DNA of 35,283 nucleotides from an uncultured Paracoccaceae bacterium. Lineage in GTDB: Bacteria > Pseudomonadota > Alphaproteobacteria > Rhodobacterales > Rhodobacteraceae. A program made the position numbers and the translations under genes. The stretch's first letter is position 1; each line of letters starts with the position of its first letter. Under the pieces are notes generated by a model, which searched no databases, had not been told where the DNA came from, and was given only the letters and a program-made list of their open reading frames with translations. The stretch lies in assembly GCA_947493145.1 (NCBI GenBank), contig CANLPZ010000004.1:1-35283 (forward strand). The letters run 5' to 3'. Below, one piece after another: positions 1 through 10,700 of the stretch.

Positions 1-1
1 A

Positions 2-3000
2 TCTGATCTGGACGCGGGCGCGGTTGTGAACACCGCCAACGCGGTCGACGACAGCGGCACCGCCGCCCCAAGCCCAAGCGACACAGAAACCGTCACAGGA
101 CAACAAAATCCGGCTCTTCGGATTACGAAGACTTTGGTCGATGACCCGACAGATACCTTCAGTTTGGGGGAGGAGCTTGAATACACGTTCCTTGTTGAAA
201 ACGTCGGAAACGTCACGCTTACGAATTTGATTACGGTCAATGACAGCCTTGTGCCGTTTGCATCCATGACCTGTTCTGCAAACCCGATTGCCGGTGGGAT
301 GGTTCCAGTTGATCCAGATGGCGATGGTGTCGAGGACGCGCCGGTCGATGGCGTAAACGCGATGACCTGTACGGGGTCATATTTTATCCAAGCCGCTGAT
401 TTGGATTTGGGTGTTGTCACGAACGTTGCCTCTGCCACCACAAGCTTTGGGACCGATCCTGTCACGTCCAACACAGATGATGCGATTTTCCCTGTTGATA
501 GCGTGCCTGCTATGACAGTCGAAAAGGATGCGATCAGTTTCACTGACGGTGGAACGACGGGCGATTTTGACGAAGTTGGCGACACGATTACATATCAATA
601 CAGCATTCAAAACACAGGCCGTGTTGATTTTGCGAATACGATCACGCTGACGGATACGAAACCGCTGACTGTCGCGGGAACCAGTTATGCAGCCGGTGCA
701 GCCTTCCCTTGTTTTGTACCAACCGGTGTGGGCGATGTTTTGTCTGCTGATGCAGATGGAACAGATCCATTAGAAGGCGAAACCGTAACCTGTGAGGCCG
801 TGTATACAGTCACGCAAGCCGATGTGGATGCGGGCGAGGTTCTGAATGAAGTCTTCGCGACAACCACTTATGTTGATGGGACCGGCAATACCACGGATGT
901 CTTCTCAGCACCTGCAGAGGAAACCGTTTCGGGGGATACAACGCCATCTTTGACCTTGGATAAATCGATACCGGCGTTGGCTATAGCAGAGCCGGTCGAA
1001 GCGGGGCAGGTCGTTTCATATCAGATGGTTGCGACAAATGACGGTAACCAAACGCTGACGGATGTTTCGATTTCTGATCCTGATGTCCCAACGCTGACAT
1101 GTACGTTGACCAATCAAGCCGGAACAACCGCGGCCGCGAGCCAGCCATTGACGTTGCTGCCAAACGAAGTTTTGACCTGTACCGGTGATTACACTGTTCA
1201 ACAGGCCGATATCGATGCGCAGGTTGATTTGGAAAACACGGCAACGGCCGTTGCGACGACACCGGCGGGCGGAACGCTTCGCCCTGAGGACACGCATTTG
1301 CAGCCTGTTGAGGAAGGCGCGCCAAGCGTGGCCTTGACCAAAGAGGTCAGTCCTGATCCATCCGCAGATCCGGCTTATACGGTTGCGGGCGATATGGTTA
1401 GTTTCCGGATGACAGTTGAGAACACGGGCAACATTACGTTGACATCTGCGACGGTGACAGATCCGTTGACGGGCACCGGAACCTGCGTCGTTGGTCCGCT
1501 TGGTCCGATGGGAAGTGCGACGGATACGGACAGCACCTGTGTGTTCACCTATACGGTCACGCAAGCCGACGTTGATGATGGTGAATTTAGTAACACCGCG
1601 AACGTAAACGCGCAGCCCGAAACACCAACCAGTGATCCCGTCACGGATGAGGACACGATTGTTGTTCCGGGTCCGGACGAGATGCCTGAACTCACAGTGA
1701 CCAAATCAGGTGTTCTTGATCTGGGAACGGATGGGCGGTCCAGCGTGGGGGATGTGATTTCCTATACCATTACCGTTGAAAACACCGGCAATGTGAGCGT
1801 CTTTGATACGGTCGTGACAGATCCCGATGCTGACGCGGGCAGCATTTCCTATGTTGCGGCTGATGATGGGGATACCGACAACGATATTGATACGCTTGAA
1901 CCTGGCGATATCGCGACGGTCACGGCGACGCATACGTTGACGCAAGCCGATATTGATGCAGGTGTATATAACAACACCGCGACCGCGACAGGTATTACCG
2001 ATCTTGGAACGGATGTTTCGGATGATGGCGAGGAAAGCACGGATATTCCGCGCGTTTCATCCTTGGATGTCACCAAGACGCCGGACACGGCCGGTCCTGT
2101 GACCTCTGGCGACACAATTACCTATACCTACACCGTCGAAAACACGGGGAACACGGTGTTGAGTGCGGTGACGCTAAGCGATACGCAAAACAACGGTTCT
2201 GGCACGACTGTTTTGACGATTGCAGGTGACAGCCTGACAACTGATGCAGGAAACATTGGTGACAGCACCGACGCCACGGCGAACGGTGTTTGGGACAGTC
2301 TTGCACCAGGTGATATCGCCAGCTTTACAGCCACATATGGTGTGACCCAAGACGATATCGATCTGAACGCGGATTTGACCAATACGGTTGATGTCACATC
2401 GACGTCGCCAGACGGTGAAAACCCAACCGGAACCGCCAATGCTGCCGTGTCAGTTGAACCTGCGGACCCATCAATTGAAACAACCAAAACAGCGGATACA
2501 ACTGGGTTGTCCAGCCCGTTGCAGGTTGGGGATACGATTACTTACGCGATCACCGTTGAAAACACGGGCAACGTATCGGTGACAAATTTGGTCTTGACCG
2601 ATACGGTCACAAACCAAAGTGGGGATGTGCTGACGCTTAATCCAGATGTGACCTATGTCAGTGGTGATGCCAATGACGATGACGTTTTGGATGTTGATGA
2701 AACGTGGACCTACACCGCGACCTTGGCCATTACCCAAGACGATATTGACAGCGGCCGGATCAACAACACGGTGACTGCAGAGGGATCAACCCGCAGCAGC
2801 GGACCCGTTAACGATGTGTCGGACGATGGCGACGATGGCGACGGAAACACAGCGGACGACCCGACTGAAACAGTCTTGCCAGCGTCACCCGCGATTTCAG
2901 CGATCAAAACCATCACGTCATCTACCGTCGCCGTTGGCGAAACGGTGACCTTTGAAATTGCGGTGACCAACACCGGCAACGTGACATTAACAAATGTTGC

Positions 3001-6000
3001 GATCGCGTCTGATACCTTGACCAATGGGGACGGGACCACGTTGGCTTTGATCGGGCCAAGCTGGTTCTCTGCCGATATGGGATCTGTCAACGGAACGTTG
3101 TTGGTTGGCGAAACCGCAATCTACACAGCCAGCTATGTTCTGACCCAAGTGGATGTCGACAGCGGCAGCCTGTCAAACACGGCCGTGGCGACGGGAACGC
3201 CGCCCAATGGTCCACCGGTTACAGATACATCCGATGATGATACAGCCGGCGCAGACGATGATCCGACGGTTTTGACAATTCCGCCGATGCCCGAAATCAG
3301 CATTGTCAAAGCATTGAACAGTGGATCACCTGTGTCGTATTCAGCGGTTGGTGACACCATCACATTTGATTTCACGGTCACCAATGACGGTAACATCACA
3401 ATTGTGGACCAAATCAGCATCATCGACCCGATGATTACGGATGCTGGTGGAACGATTGCATGCCCAGCGCCACCATTGGCTGTGGGGGCCAGCTTGACCT
3501 GCACAGGGTCATATGATGTCACCCAAGATGACATTGACAACGGATCGATCACCAACATCGCGACTGCGACCGATGGCACAACCGACACAGATCCTTTGGC
3601 CCCGGGAACGGTTACTGTTCCAGCAGTTCAAACACCGGCGATGAGCTTGACCAAAACCAACGACCCCGCGATTTCACCGGCGCAATTCGTAGATGGTGCA
3701 ACTGTGACGTATTCCTATGTCGTCACAAATACGGGGAACACGACGCTGACTGATCCGGTTGATATCAACGACAACTTGATCCCAGACAGTGATTTCAGCT
3801 GTCCGACGTGGCCCGCAACAGGTTTGGCACCGACGGCAACATATTCTTGTACGGCGTCATATACCGTAACCGCCAATGACGTGATCCTTGGGTCGGTGAC
3901 GAATACGGCGACGGCCACATCGGGACCAACCACGTCAAATGTCGCCGACGAAACCGTTCCGGCGGGGGCAACACCTGCGTTGAGCTTGGTTAAATCCGTG
4001 GACCCAAGTGCAACGTTTGAAAATGTTGGCGACCCCGTCACGTTTATGTTCGAGGTCCAAAACACCGGCAACGGCGCGTATGGGCAACCGATCACCATCA
4101 ACGACAGCTTAATTGCTGGCCCGATCACCTGTTGGGCGCCAAATGATGACTCCGGCAACGGCGCAACCTTTGACCCTGATCCAACGTTTGTCGACGCGGT
4201 CAGCGGACCGTTTAACGGCGAAACGGCGACCTGTAGCGCGGTTTATAACGTGACACAGGATGACATTGATGCGGGTGAGATTTTAAACGAAGCTTCTGCA
4301 ATAACGACATTTGCTGGCACGACAATCGTGACCTCAGCGGTCGACGATGCCTCTGTTTCAGCCACAGAAAACCCTGAAATTACGCTAACCAAATCAGCAG
4401 CGACATTGCCGATCACGGGTGTAGGGCAAGTGCTGACCTATACGCTTGCGGTCGAAAACACCGGCAACCAAACGCTTTACGGTGTGATGATTTCTGACCC
4501 GTTGATCCCGACGCTGAGCTGTTCGATCGCGCAACTGAATGTGGGCGCAACCGACACCAGTTGTGTGGGCACGTACACGGTTCAACAAAGCGATATTGAC
4601 GCGCCAAATCTGACAAACACCGCGTCGGTTGTGGCGTCTGATCCACAGGGCGATCCGGTGGGCGACGATGATACGTTGGTGCTGGATGTGCCTGCGCCGC
4701 AGCCATCTGTCGAGATTGAAAAAGTCGCAACCCCATCGCCGTTTGGTGACGTGGGCACCACGATTGATTATCGATTTACTGTGACAAACACCGGCACTGT
4801 GACAGTGTCGAATGTTGTTGTGACGGATGTTTTGGATGCCGGTTACAGCTGTAGCGTGGCAGATTTGGCCCCAATGGCCGTTGATAATTCATGTGTCTTT
4901 ACGTTGACAGTGACACAAGACCACATCGACGCTGGCGAGATTGAAAACACCGCGCGTGTGGATGCGACAGATCCATTTGGAACCGACGTCTTTGATCAAG
5001 ATCGCGTAAATACACGTGGTCCGCTCGAAGACCCAATGTTGGAAGTCACAAAAACGGCGTCCGCAACCGGAACCCAAGTAGGCGATGTTGTGACCTATAC
5101 GGTTGGGGTTGAAAATACTGGGAATGTAACGCTGTTGCCGCCGGTTTTAAGCGATACAATGAACCTGCGTGATGCGGTCGCAACGCCTGTGACGTTGGAC
5201 GCACCTGGATTGGCTTATGTCAGTGGGGACCTCAACAATGACAGCGAATTGGATGTGGATGAGACGTGGATTTACACGGGCACCTATACCATCACATTGG
5301 CGACAATTAACGCCGGTGGCGTTGACAACACAGTCAGCGCGGAGGCGGTTACGCGCCGCGGAACACGTGCAATGGACACCTCTGATGACGGCGATGACGG
5401 CGACGGAAACGCAAGTGATGATCCGACCGAATTTGAAATTCTACGCGAACCTGCGTTGGAAGTCGTGAAAACGGTGCTGTCAGTGGCAAATGCCGCGCCA
5501 AACGAGACGGTGACCTTCGAAATCGCGGTGCAAAACATCGGCAATACAACGTTGGAAAATCTGGCAATTGCCGACACGCTAACACGAATTGACGGATCGG
5601 CTGTCACCGGAACGCAAACCCTGCCGGCCTTTGATCGTGGTGATGTTGGTGCTGATGGTGAGTTTGATCCTGGTGAAACTTGGGTTTATTTGGTCACCTA
5701 TGTTCTGACCCAAGAGGACATCGATGCAGGTGGGTTGGAAAACACAGCAACCGCGACGGCCAATCCGGTCGAAACAACCGATGTTGTGTCGGATGTGTCT
5801 GACGACGGGATCGACAGTGATGGCAACATCAGCGACGATCCAACCCAGTTGGTTATCGCGCCAGAGCCGGCGTTGGATGTCCTAAAGGCTGTCACCCAAT
5901 CAGGGGATTCTGCAGATGACGTGGTGATTTTCCGCATTACGTTTACCAATACTGGGAATGTCACATTGCGCGATATTCGGTTGGAAGACACATTGACCAA

Positions 6001-7729
6001 CTACGACGGAACCGTTTTGACGCCTGACAGCATTGTCGCCAGCACGGATGCCAACAGCGACTTGGCCGCAGATGGTACGCTGCCTGTTGGTGGAACCGCG
6101 TTTTATGATGTGACGTACACATTGACCCAAGACGACGTGGATTCTGGTGGCTTGGAAAATACCGCCACAGTGTTTGGTGCGCCGCCGTCAGGGCCGGAGG
6201 TCTTTGACGCCTCAAATGATGGCGAACCGACTTTGATGCCGATCACATTGGATGGTCGTGTCGAAATCGAAAAAACAGCAACTATTCCTGTTCGGATCGG
6301 CCCAAGCTTATGGACCGTTGATTACAGCATCACCGTGCGCATCCTTGGCAACATTAGCCAAGAAGGCATCACAATGACGGATGACCTTACAACGATGGTT
6401 GCACCTGCAATTCTGGTCGGCGTGACACAACCTGTTGCAACGGGTCTGATCGCAGGCAGCGGCAATACCGGCTATGACGGCGAAACCGATATTAACCTTC
6501 TAAGTTCGGACGCTAAATTTTCGCCGGGGTCGGATTTGACAGTCACTTATACAGTGACCTTTGATACCAGCACAGGTGCGGTTGGCGGCACAAACACGGT
6601 GAACTATGACAGTGACACCGCGACATCGCCAGTGTCCGACAGCGCCGTGATAACCGCGGGTGATGCGCCAGATATCTTGGCCACAAAAACGGTTACGCCA
6701 ACAAACCCACTGCGGGGCGAAACGCTGACCTATACGTTGACGTTCTTTAACGGGTTGGACACGGCAGAGGGCAATCTGACGTTGGTTGACCAATTACCGG
6801 CTGGTGTCATTTACACCCCGAATAGCGCGACATTTAATGGGGCGAACACGCCACAACCGGTATCGACACCGGGCCGCTTGGAATGGCCAAACGTGACGAT
6901 TGCACCGATGGAAACGGTAACAATCACGTTTGATGCACGCCTGACCGGTGGTACGGGAACTTATATCAACGAAGCCTTCGTTTTGGGCGCAACTGGTCGA
7001 CGTGTGTCCAACGTTGCAACAGCGGCCGTCCGTGTCGCACCAGAACATGTGTTCGATTGTACGGATGTGATTGGCACAGTCTTTGATGACCGAAACCGCA
7101 ACGGATATCAGGACGGACCAAGCCCTGCGCCAATTATTGACGCAGATGCATTGTTTGATGACAAGCTGGGCAAGGGTGGAAAAATTTCGCCCGCGAATGA
7201 AATCGATCCAGATGATTACGCAGGCGAACCTGGTTTGCCGCAGGCTAAAGTTGTCACCCAAGATGGCACTGTCATTACCACCGATGAATTTGGTCGCTAC
7301 AGTGTGCCTTGTGCGGCCTTGCCGGCGGATATTGGATCAAACCTGACGTTGAAATTGGACACGCGGTCGCTGCCAACGGGATACCGTGTCACAACAGAAA
7401 ACCCGCGCAGTATTCGCGTCACACCGGGTAAAATGGCGCGTATGAACTTTGGCGCATCAATTTCTCGGGTTGTTGACTTGGACCTTAACGGCGCAGCCTT
7501 TGATCAAAATGGGTCAGCCACGGCCGCTGTTGAACGCAGTTTGCGTGGCCTGAGTGCTCGGCTTCAAGATCAGCCAACGGTCATTCGCTTGACTTACGTT
7601 CTGAACGGCGAGACACAGGCCCAAGCGCGTCAACGTTTGGACGTGATCGAACGAATTTTGCGTCGCGAATGGGCACGCCAAGGCGAATTTAAATTGACGA
7701 TTGAGCGAACGCTCAAAAGGATCCAGTAG
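2..7729 (+). CDS. giant DUF11-repeat surface protein, 5' end missing
   Basis: The reading frame is open from the first bases of the window, so the true start lies upstream; about 2575 residues are visible. Eighteen DUF11-type repeats of 90-150 residues follow one another, each opening with a P-x-hydrophobic-x-x-x-K strand, then a V-E-N-T-G-N core, then a T-Q-x-D-I-D-x-G turn and an N-T-A strand. The last two repeats (from about 6250) are more divergent. From about 7050 an SdrD_B-like module follows (V-F-D-D-R-N-R-N-G, later D-E-F-G-R-Y-S-V). The last 85 residues look like a degenerate OmpA-like fold. Composition is rich in Thr, Asp and Val with almost no Lys, usual for secreted stalk proteins. 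Several linkers carry S-D-D-G-D-D-G-D-G-N acidic stretches that could bind calcium. The downstream barrel gene starts 2 bases after the stop. A role as a cell-surface fibre or adhesin is inferred; no ligand can be named. Confidence 0.9.
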   Translation, partial: SDLDAGAVVNTANAVDDSGTAAPSPSDTETVTGQQNPALRITKTLVDDPTDTFSLGEELEYTFLVENVGNVTLTNLITVNDSLVPFASMTCSANPIAGGMVPVDPDGDGVEDAPVDGVNAMTCTGSYFIQAADLDLGVVTNVASATTSFGTDPVTSNTDDAIFPVDSVPAMTVEKDAISFTDGGTTGDFDEVGDTITYQYSIQNTGRVDFANTITLTDTKPLTVAGTSYAAGAAFPCFVPTGVGDVLSADADGTDPLEGETVTCEAVYTVTQADVDAGEVLNEVFATTTYVDGTGNTTDVFSAPAEETVSGDTTPSLTLDKSIPALAIAEPVEAGQVVSYQMVATNDGNQTLTDVSISDPDVPTLTCTLTNQAGTTAAASQPLTLLPNEVLTCTGDYTVQQADIDAQVDLENTATAVATTPAGGTLRPEDTHLQPVEEGAPSVALTKEVSPDPSADPAYTVAGDMVSFRMTVENTGNITLTSATVTDPLTGTGTCVVGPLGPMGSATDTDSTCVFTYTVTQADVDDGEFSNTANVNAQPETPTSDPVTDEDTIVVPGPDEMPELTVTKSGVLDLGTDGRSSVGDVISYTITVENTGNVSVFDTVVTDPDADAGSISYVAADDGDTDNDIDTLEPGDIATVTATHTLTQADIDAGVYNNTATATGITDLGTDVSDDGEESTDIPRVSSLDVTKTPDTAGPVTSGDTITYTYTVENTGNTVLSAVTLSDTQNNGSGTTVLTIAGDSLTTDAGNIGDSTDATANGVWDSLAPGDIASFTATYGVTQDDIDLNADLTNTVDVTSTSPDGENPTGTANAAVSVEPADPSIETTKTADTTGLSSPLQVGDTITYAITVENTGNVSVTNLVLTDTVTNQSGDVLTLNPDVTYVSGDANDDDVLDVDETWTYTATLAITQDDIDSGRINNTVTAEGSTRSSGPVNDVSDDGDDGDGNTADDPTETVLPASPAISAIKTITSSTVAVGETVTFEIAVTNTGNVTLTNVAIASDTLTNGDGTTLALIGPSWFSADMGSVNGTLLVGETAIYTASYVLTQVDVDSGSLSNTAVATGTPPNGPPVTDTSDDDTAGADDDPTVLTIPPMPEISIVKALNSGSPVSYSAVGDTITFDFTVTNDGNITIVDQISIIDPMITDAGGTIACPAPPLAVGASLTCTGSYDVTQDDIDNGSITNIATATDGTTDTDPLAPGTVTVPAVQTPAMSLTKTNDPAISPAQFVDGATVTYSYVVTNTGNTTLTDPVDINDNLIPDSDFSCPTWPATGLAPTATYSCTASYTVTANDVILGSVTNTATATSGPTTSNVADETVPAGATPALSLVKSVDPSATFENVGDPVTFMFEVQNTGNGAYGQPITINDSLIAGPITCWAPNDDSGNGATFDPDPTFVDAVSGPFNGETATCSAVYNVTQDDIDAGEILNEASAITTFAGTTIVTSAVDDASVSATENPEITLTKSAATLPITGVGQVLTYTLAVENTGNQTLYGVMISDPLIPTLSCSIAQLNVGATDTSCVGTYTVQQSDIDAPNLTNTASVVASDPQGDPVGDDDTLVLDVPAPQPSVEIEKVATPSPFGDVGTTIDYRFTVTNTGTVTVSNVVVTDVLDAGYSCSVADLAPMAVDNSCVFTLTVTQDHIDAGEIENTARVDATDPFGTDVFDQDRVNTRGPLEDPMLEVTKTASATGTQVGDVVTYTVGVENTGNVTLLPPVLSDTMNLRDAVATPVTLDAPGLAYVSGDLNNDSELDVDETWIYTGTYTITLATINAGGVDNTVSAEAVTRRGTRAMDTSDDGDDGDGNASDDPTEFEILREPALEVVKTVLSVANAAPNETVTFEIAVQNIGNTTLENLAIADTLTRIDGSAVTGTQTLPAFDRGDVGADGEFDPGETWVYLVTYVLTQEDIDAGGLENTATATANPVETTDVVSDVSDDGIDSDGNISDDPTQLVIAPEPALDVLKAVTQSGDSADDVVIFRITFTNTGNVTLRDIRLEDTLTNYDGTVLTPDSIVASTDANSDLAADGTLPVGGTAFYDVTYTLTQDDVDSGGLENTATVFGAPPSGPEVFDASNDGEPTLMPITLDGRVEIEKTATIPVRIGPSLWTVDYSITVRILGNISQEGITMTDDLTTMVAPAILVGVTQPVATGLIAGSGNTGYDGETDINLLSSDAKFSPGSDLTVTYTVTFDTSTGAVGGTNTVNYDSDTATSPVSDSAVITAGDAPDILATKTVTPTNPLRGETLTYTLTFFNGLDTAEGNLTLVDQLPAGVIYTPNSATFNGANTPQPVSTPGRLEWPNVTIAPMETVTITFDARLTGGTGTYINEAFVLGATGRRVSNVATAAVRVAPEHVFDCTDVIGTVFDDRNRNGYQDGPSPAPIIDADALFDDKLGKGGKISPANEIDPDDYAGEPGLPQAKVVTQDGTVITTDEFGRYSVPCAALPADIGSNLTLKLDTRSLPTGYRVTTENPRSIRVTPGKMARMNFGASISRVVDLDLNGAAFDQNGSATAAVERSLRGLSARLQDQPTVIRLTYVLNGETQAQARQRLDVIERILRREWARQGEFKLTIERTLKRIQ
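107..7045 (+). repeat. 18 tandem DUF11-type repeats in four blocks
   Basis: Repeats 1-4 (107-1681) and 9-13 (3287-5029) each hold exactly two cysteines, one after the D-x-L-x-P strand and one just before the x-Y-T-V-T-Q motif. Repeats 5-8 (1682-3286) and 14-18 (5030-about 7045) hold none. Cysteine-free repeats 5, 7, 8, 14 and 15 end in acidic S-D-D-x linkers. Repeat boundaries were placed by eye on the P-x-hydrophobic-x-x-x-K opening, so they may shift by several residues. Confidence 0.85.
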
Positions 7730-7731
7730 TC

Positions 7732-10700
7732 ATGAGATCAAGTTTAAAGCATACCCCAAGCATACTGGCGCTGATTGCGGCGGCGGCCACAACGTCTGTT
7801 TTTGCGCAGTCGTCTACCGTCGTAACGTTGCCGGTGGGCGAAAATACCGAACTCGCCAGTTCAGGTGATTTGGCCGCGGATGGGCTTTCGATTTCGATTG
7901 ACGGGGAACCAATTACGGGACCTGCGCGTGCCATCGATACGCAACGCCAAACCGATATCGCCTTGGAAGAGGCAGACATCCAAGTCCGTTTTGACGGGTT
8001 GACGGTCACGCCGCGGTTGGATTTGACGCTTGGAAATGACACCAATCTTTCAGCGGGCGCACAGGTTCAATTTGACGCTGCAACAAATTATCCAGATTTC
8101 ATTGATCGTGGCGAATTGCGTTTGATCGATTTGGATGCGGTTGGTGGTCCAAAAACCGTGGCGAAATATCCGCTTGCCCCAAATGGCAGTGCAACAGTTA
8201 CATTGCCAGACGGTAATCTTGTTGCGGTGTACCGTGTCTATGGCGCCAATGGACGGTTTGACGAAACCGAAGCGTTGTCATTGTCTCGGCTGGATTTGAC
8301 AGACGGTGATCGCGGGTTTGACTCCACCGCAAAACGAAACATTCAAATCACGGGCGGTGCTGTCACAGTCTCTGGCAGCAACGTCGGACAGGGCGCAGAC
8401 GTTCAAGTGTTGGGTGCCTCTGTCACGCCAGACCCAAATGGTCGGTTTGCGGTTCAGCGTATTTTGCCCGTTGGTGATCACGGTGTTGATGTCAAAATTT
8501 CTGGTGGATTGGCCCAGCCTGTGGATGAGGTGCGCGAGATTACCATCCCAAGGTCCGAGGCATTTTATTTCGCGGTTGCCGATGTCACCTTAGGTTGGCG
8601 ACGGGATGAGGCGGCTGGCATCGATGACAGTTTCGCCACAGGACGTGTCAGCGGATATTGGAATGGCCGCACCGCAAGCGGGTATTCGATTGTTGCAAGC
8701 GTCGACACCGGCGAAGGCCCGTTAAAAGACATCTTTCGCGATTTGGACGAAAAAGACCCTCGAAATTTATTGTTGCGGGTGACCCCGTCGGATTTGTATC
8801 CGACATATGGGGATGACAGCACAATCACAGATACAACGCCCACAGCAGGCAAGTTCTACCTTCATGTGGAAAAAAACGGCAGTTACGGCACATGGGGCAC
8901 GTTTAAGGCCGATGTTTCTGGCGGTACATATCTGCGCAACGAACGCACGCTTTATGGTGCAACAGGAAATTTGCAAACGCAGGCCGTCACTGAAAACGGT
9001 GATGCGCGTGCGCGGTTGCAGCTTTATGCGGCCCAACCCGACAATTTACCGGGGCGCGATGTGTTTTTGGGCACGGGGGGTGCGGTTTATTTCCTTCAAC
9101 GGCAGGATATTTCTGTCGGTTCTGAAACTGTGTCGATTGAATTGCGGGATGCAAACACGGGCCTGATTGTGGAACGCATTCCGCTGACCTTTGGGCGCGA
9201 CTACGCAATTAATTATATCCAAGGGCGCGTGACCCTGTCCGAACCGCTGAGCGGTCGAACCGCAGCAGGGCGCGTGATCGCCAATCCATCTGGCGATTAT
9301 CTTGCCAATTTGGTTGTCCAATATGAATTCACGCCAACGACCGGTGATGTGGACGTGTTTACCTATGGTGCCCGCGCCGAAGCATGGATCACCGACAATT
9401 TGCGGATCGGTGTCACAGGGCAAGTCGAAGACACGGATACATCTGATTACAAAGCGTATGGGGCCGATGTGGTTTACCGCATATCAGAAGGCACCTATGT
9501 CGAACTTGATTATGCCAAAAGCACCGGATCGGCGATTGGGCTTGGATTTTCTACCGACGGTGGTTTTGAAATCGACAACCAGACAGGGGTCGCGGGTTCG
9601 TCTGGGGAAGCATACCGGTTGAATATCAAAGCGGATTACGCGGATCTTGGGTTTGCTGGACAGGGCGCAATCGCGGCCTATGCCGAACGGCGCACTGCTG
9701 GGTTTTCAACGCTTGATTATCTGAACAATTCTGTCGATCAGGATTTTTGGGGGATCAGCATTGAGGGCGAACCAAATGAAACACTGCACTATGCTTTGGC
9801 CTATGACGCCAAATCAGCCGCTGATGGGACATTCACACATATCGGCCGCGCCGAGCTTGGGTTTGCCCTGAACGAAACCGTAGATTTAGATTTCGGCGTT
9901 GAATTGCAGGATCGTGACACCGGATCACGCACAGATGTTGGCGTGCGTTTGACCTATGCTCTGTCGGAAACGGCATCGGTTTACCTGTTCGGTCAAACAA
10001 CGGTTGATCGTGACGGGTTGGAGGCGAACGATCGCTACGGCATTGGCGGGTCATATGCCTTTGACAGCGGTTGGGAAGTCTCTGGCGAGGTGTCAGATGG
10101 CACAACGGGTGTCGCTGGGCGCGCCCAGATCGGATATTCTGACGGGCAGGGAACAACGTCTTACTTTGGCTATGAACTTTCACCTGATCGCGAATTCGCA
10201 GGTGTGACACTAACGGGCAATGATCGCGGTCGGTTCATCGTTGGCGGAACGCGGTCTGTGAATGACCGGCTGTCGTATTACGCGGAAACATCGTACGATC
10301 TGTTTGGCCAGCACCGGTCCTTGTCCAACGCCTTTGGCGTCAGCTACAGCCCCCAAGAATATCTAACGTTGCTTGGTGATTTCGAAATCGGGCGGGTTGA
10401 GGATGATCTGAACGGCGACTTTGATCGTCAGGCGCTGTCATTTGGTTTGCGCTACAACAGACCGGACATCGTTACAGCCGAAGCCCGTTTGGAATATCGC
10501 ACGGACAAAGGCGTGCTGTCAGGGACACCACAAGATTTAGACGCGTTTTTGCTAAACGCATCAGCACGTTACAAAATTTCGGATGACGCGAGGCTGGTGT
10601 TTAACCTATCCGCATCAAAGACCGAAGTCGCCGACCCAAGCGCGAGCTTTGCAGACGGCGAACTGGTCGATCTTTCCTTTGGCTATGCCTACCGTCCAAC

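Noticed and set aside
1016..1564. Long antisense open frame (182 residues) within the DUF11 gene
   Set aside because: It is Arg/His/Cys-rich and has no domain. Such frames arise on the reverse strand of Thr/Asp/Val-rich repeat genes through codon bias, and several more occur along the same gene.
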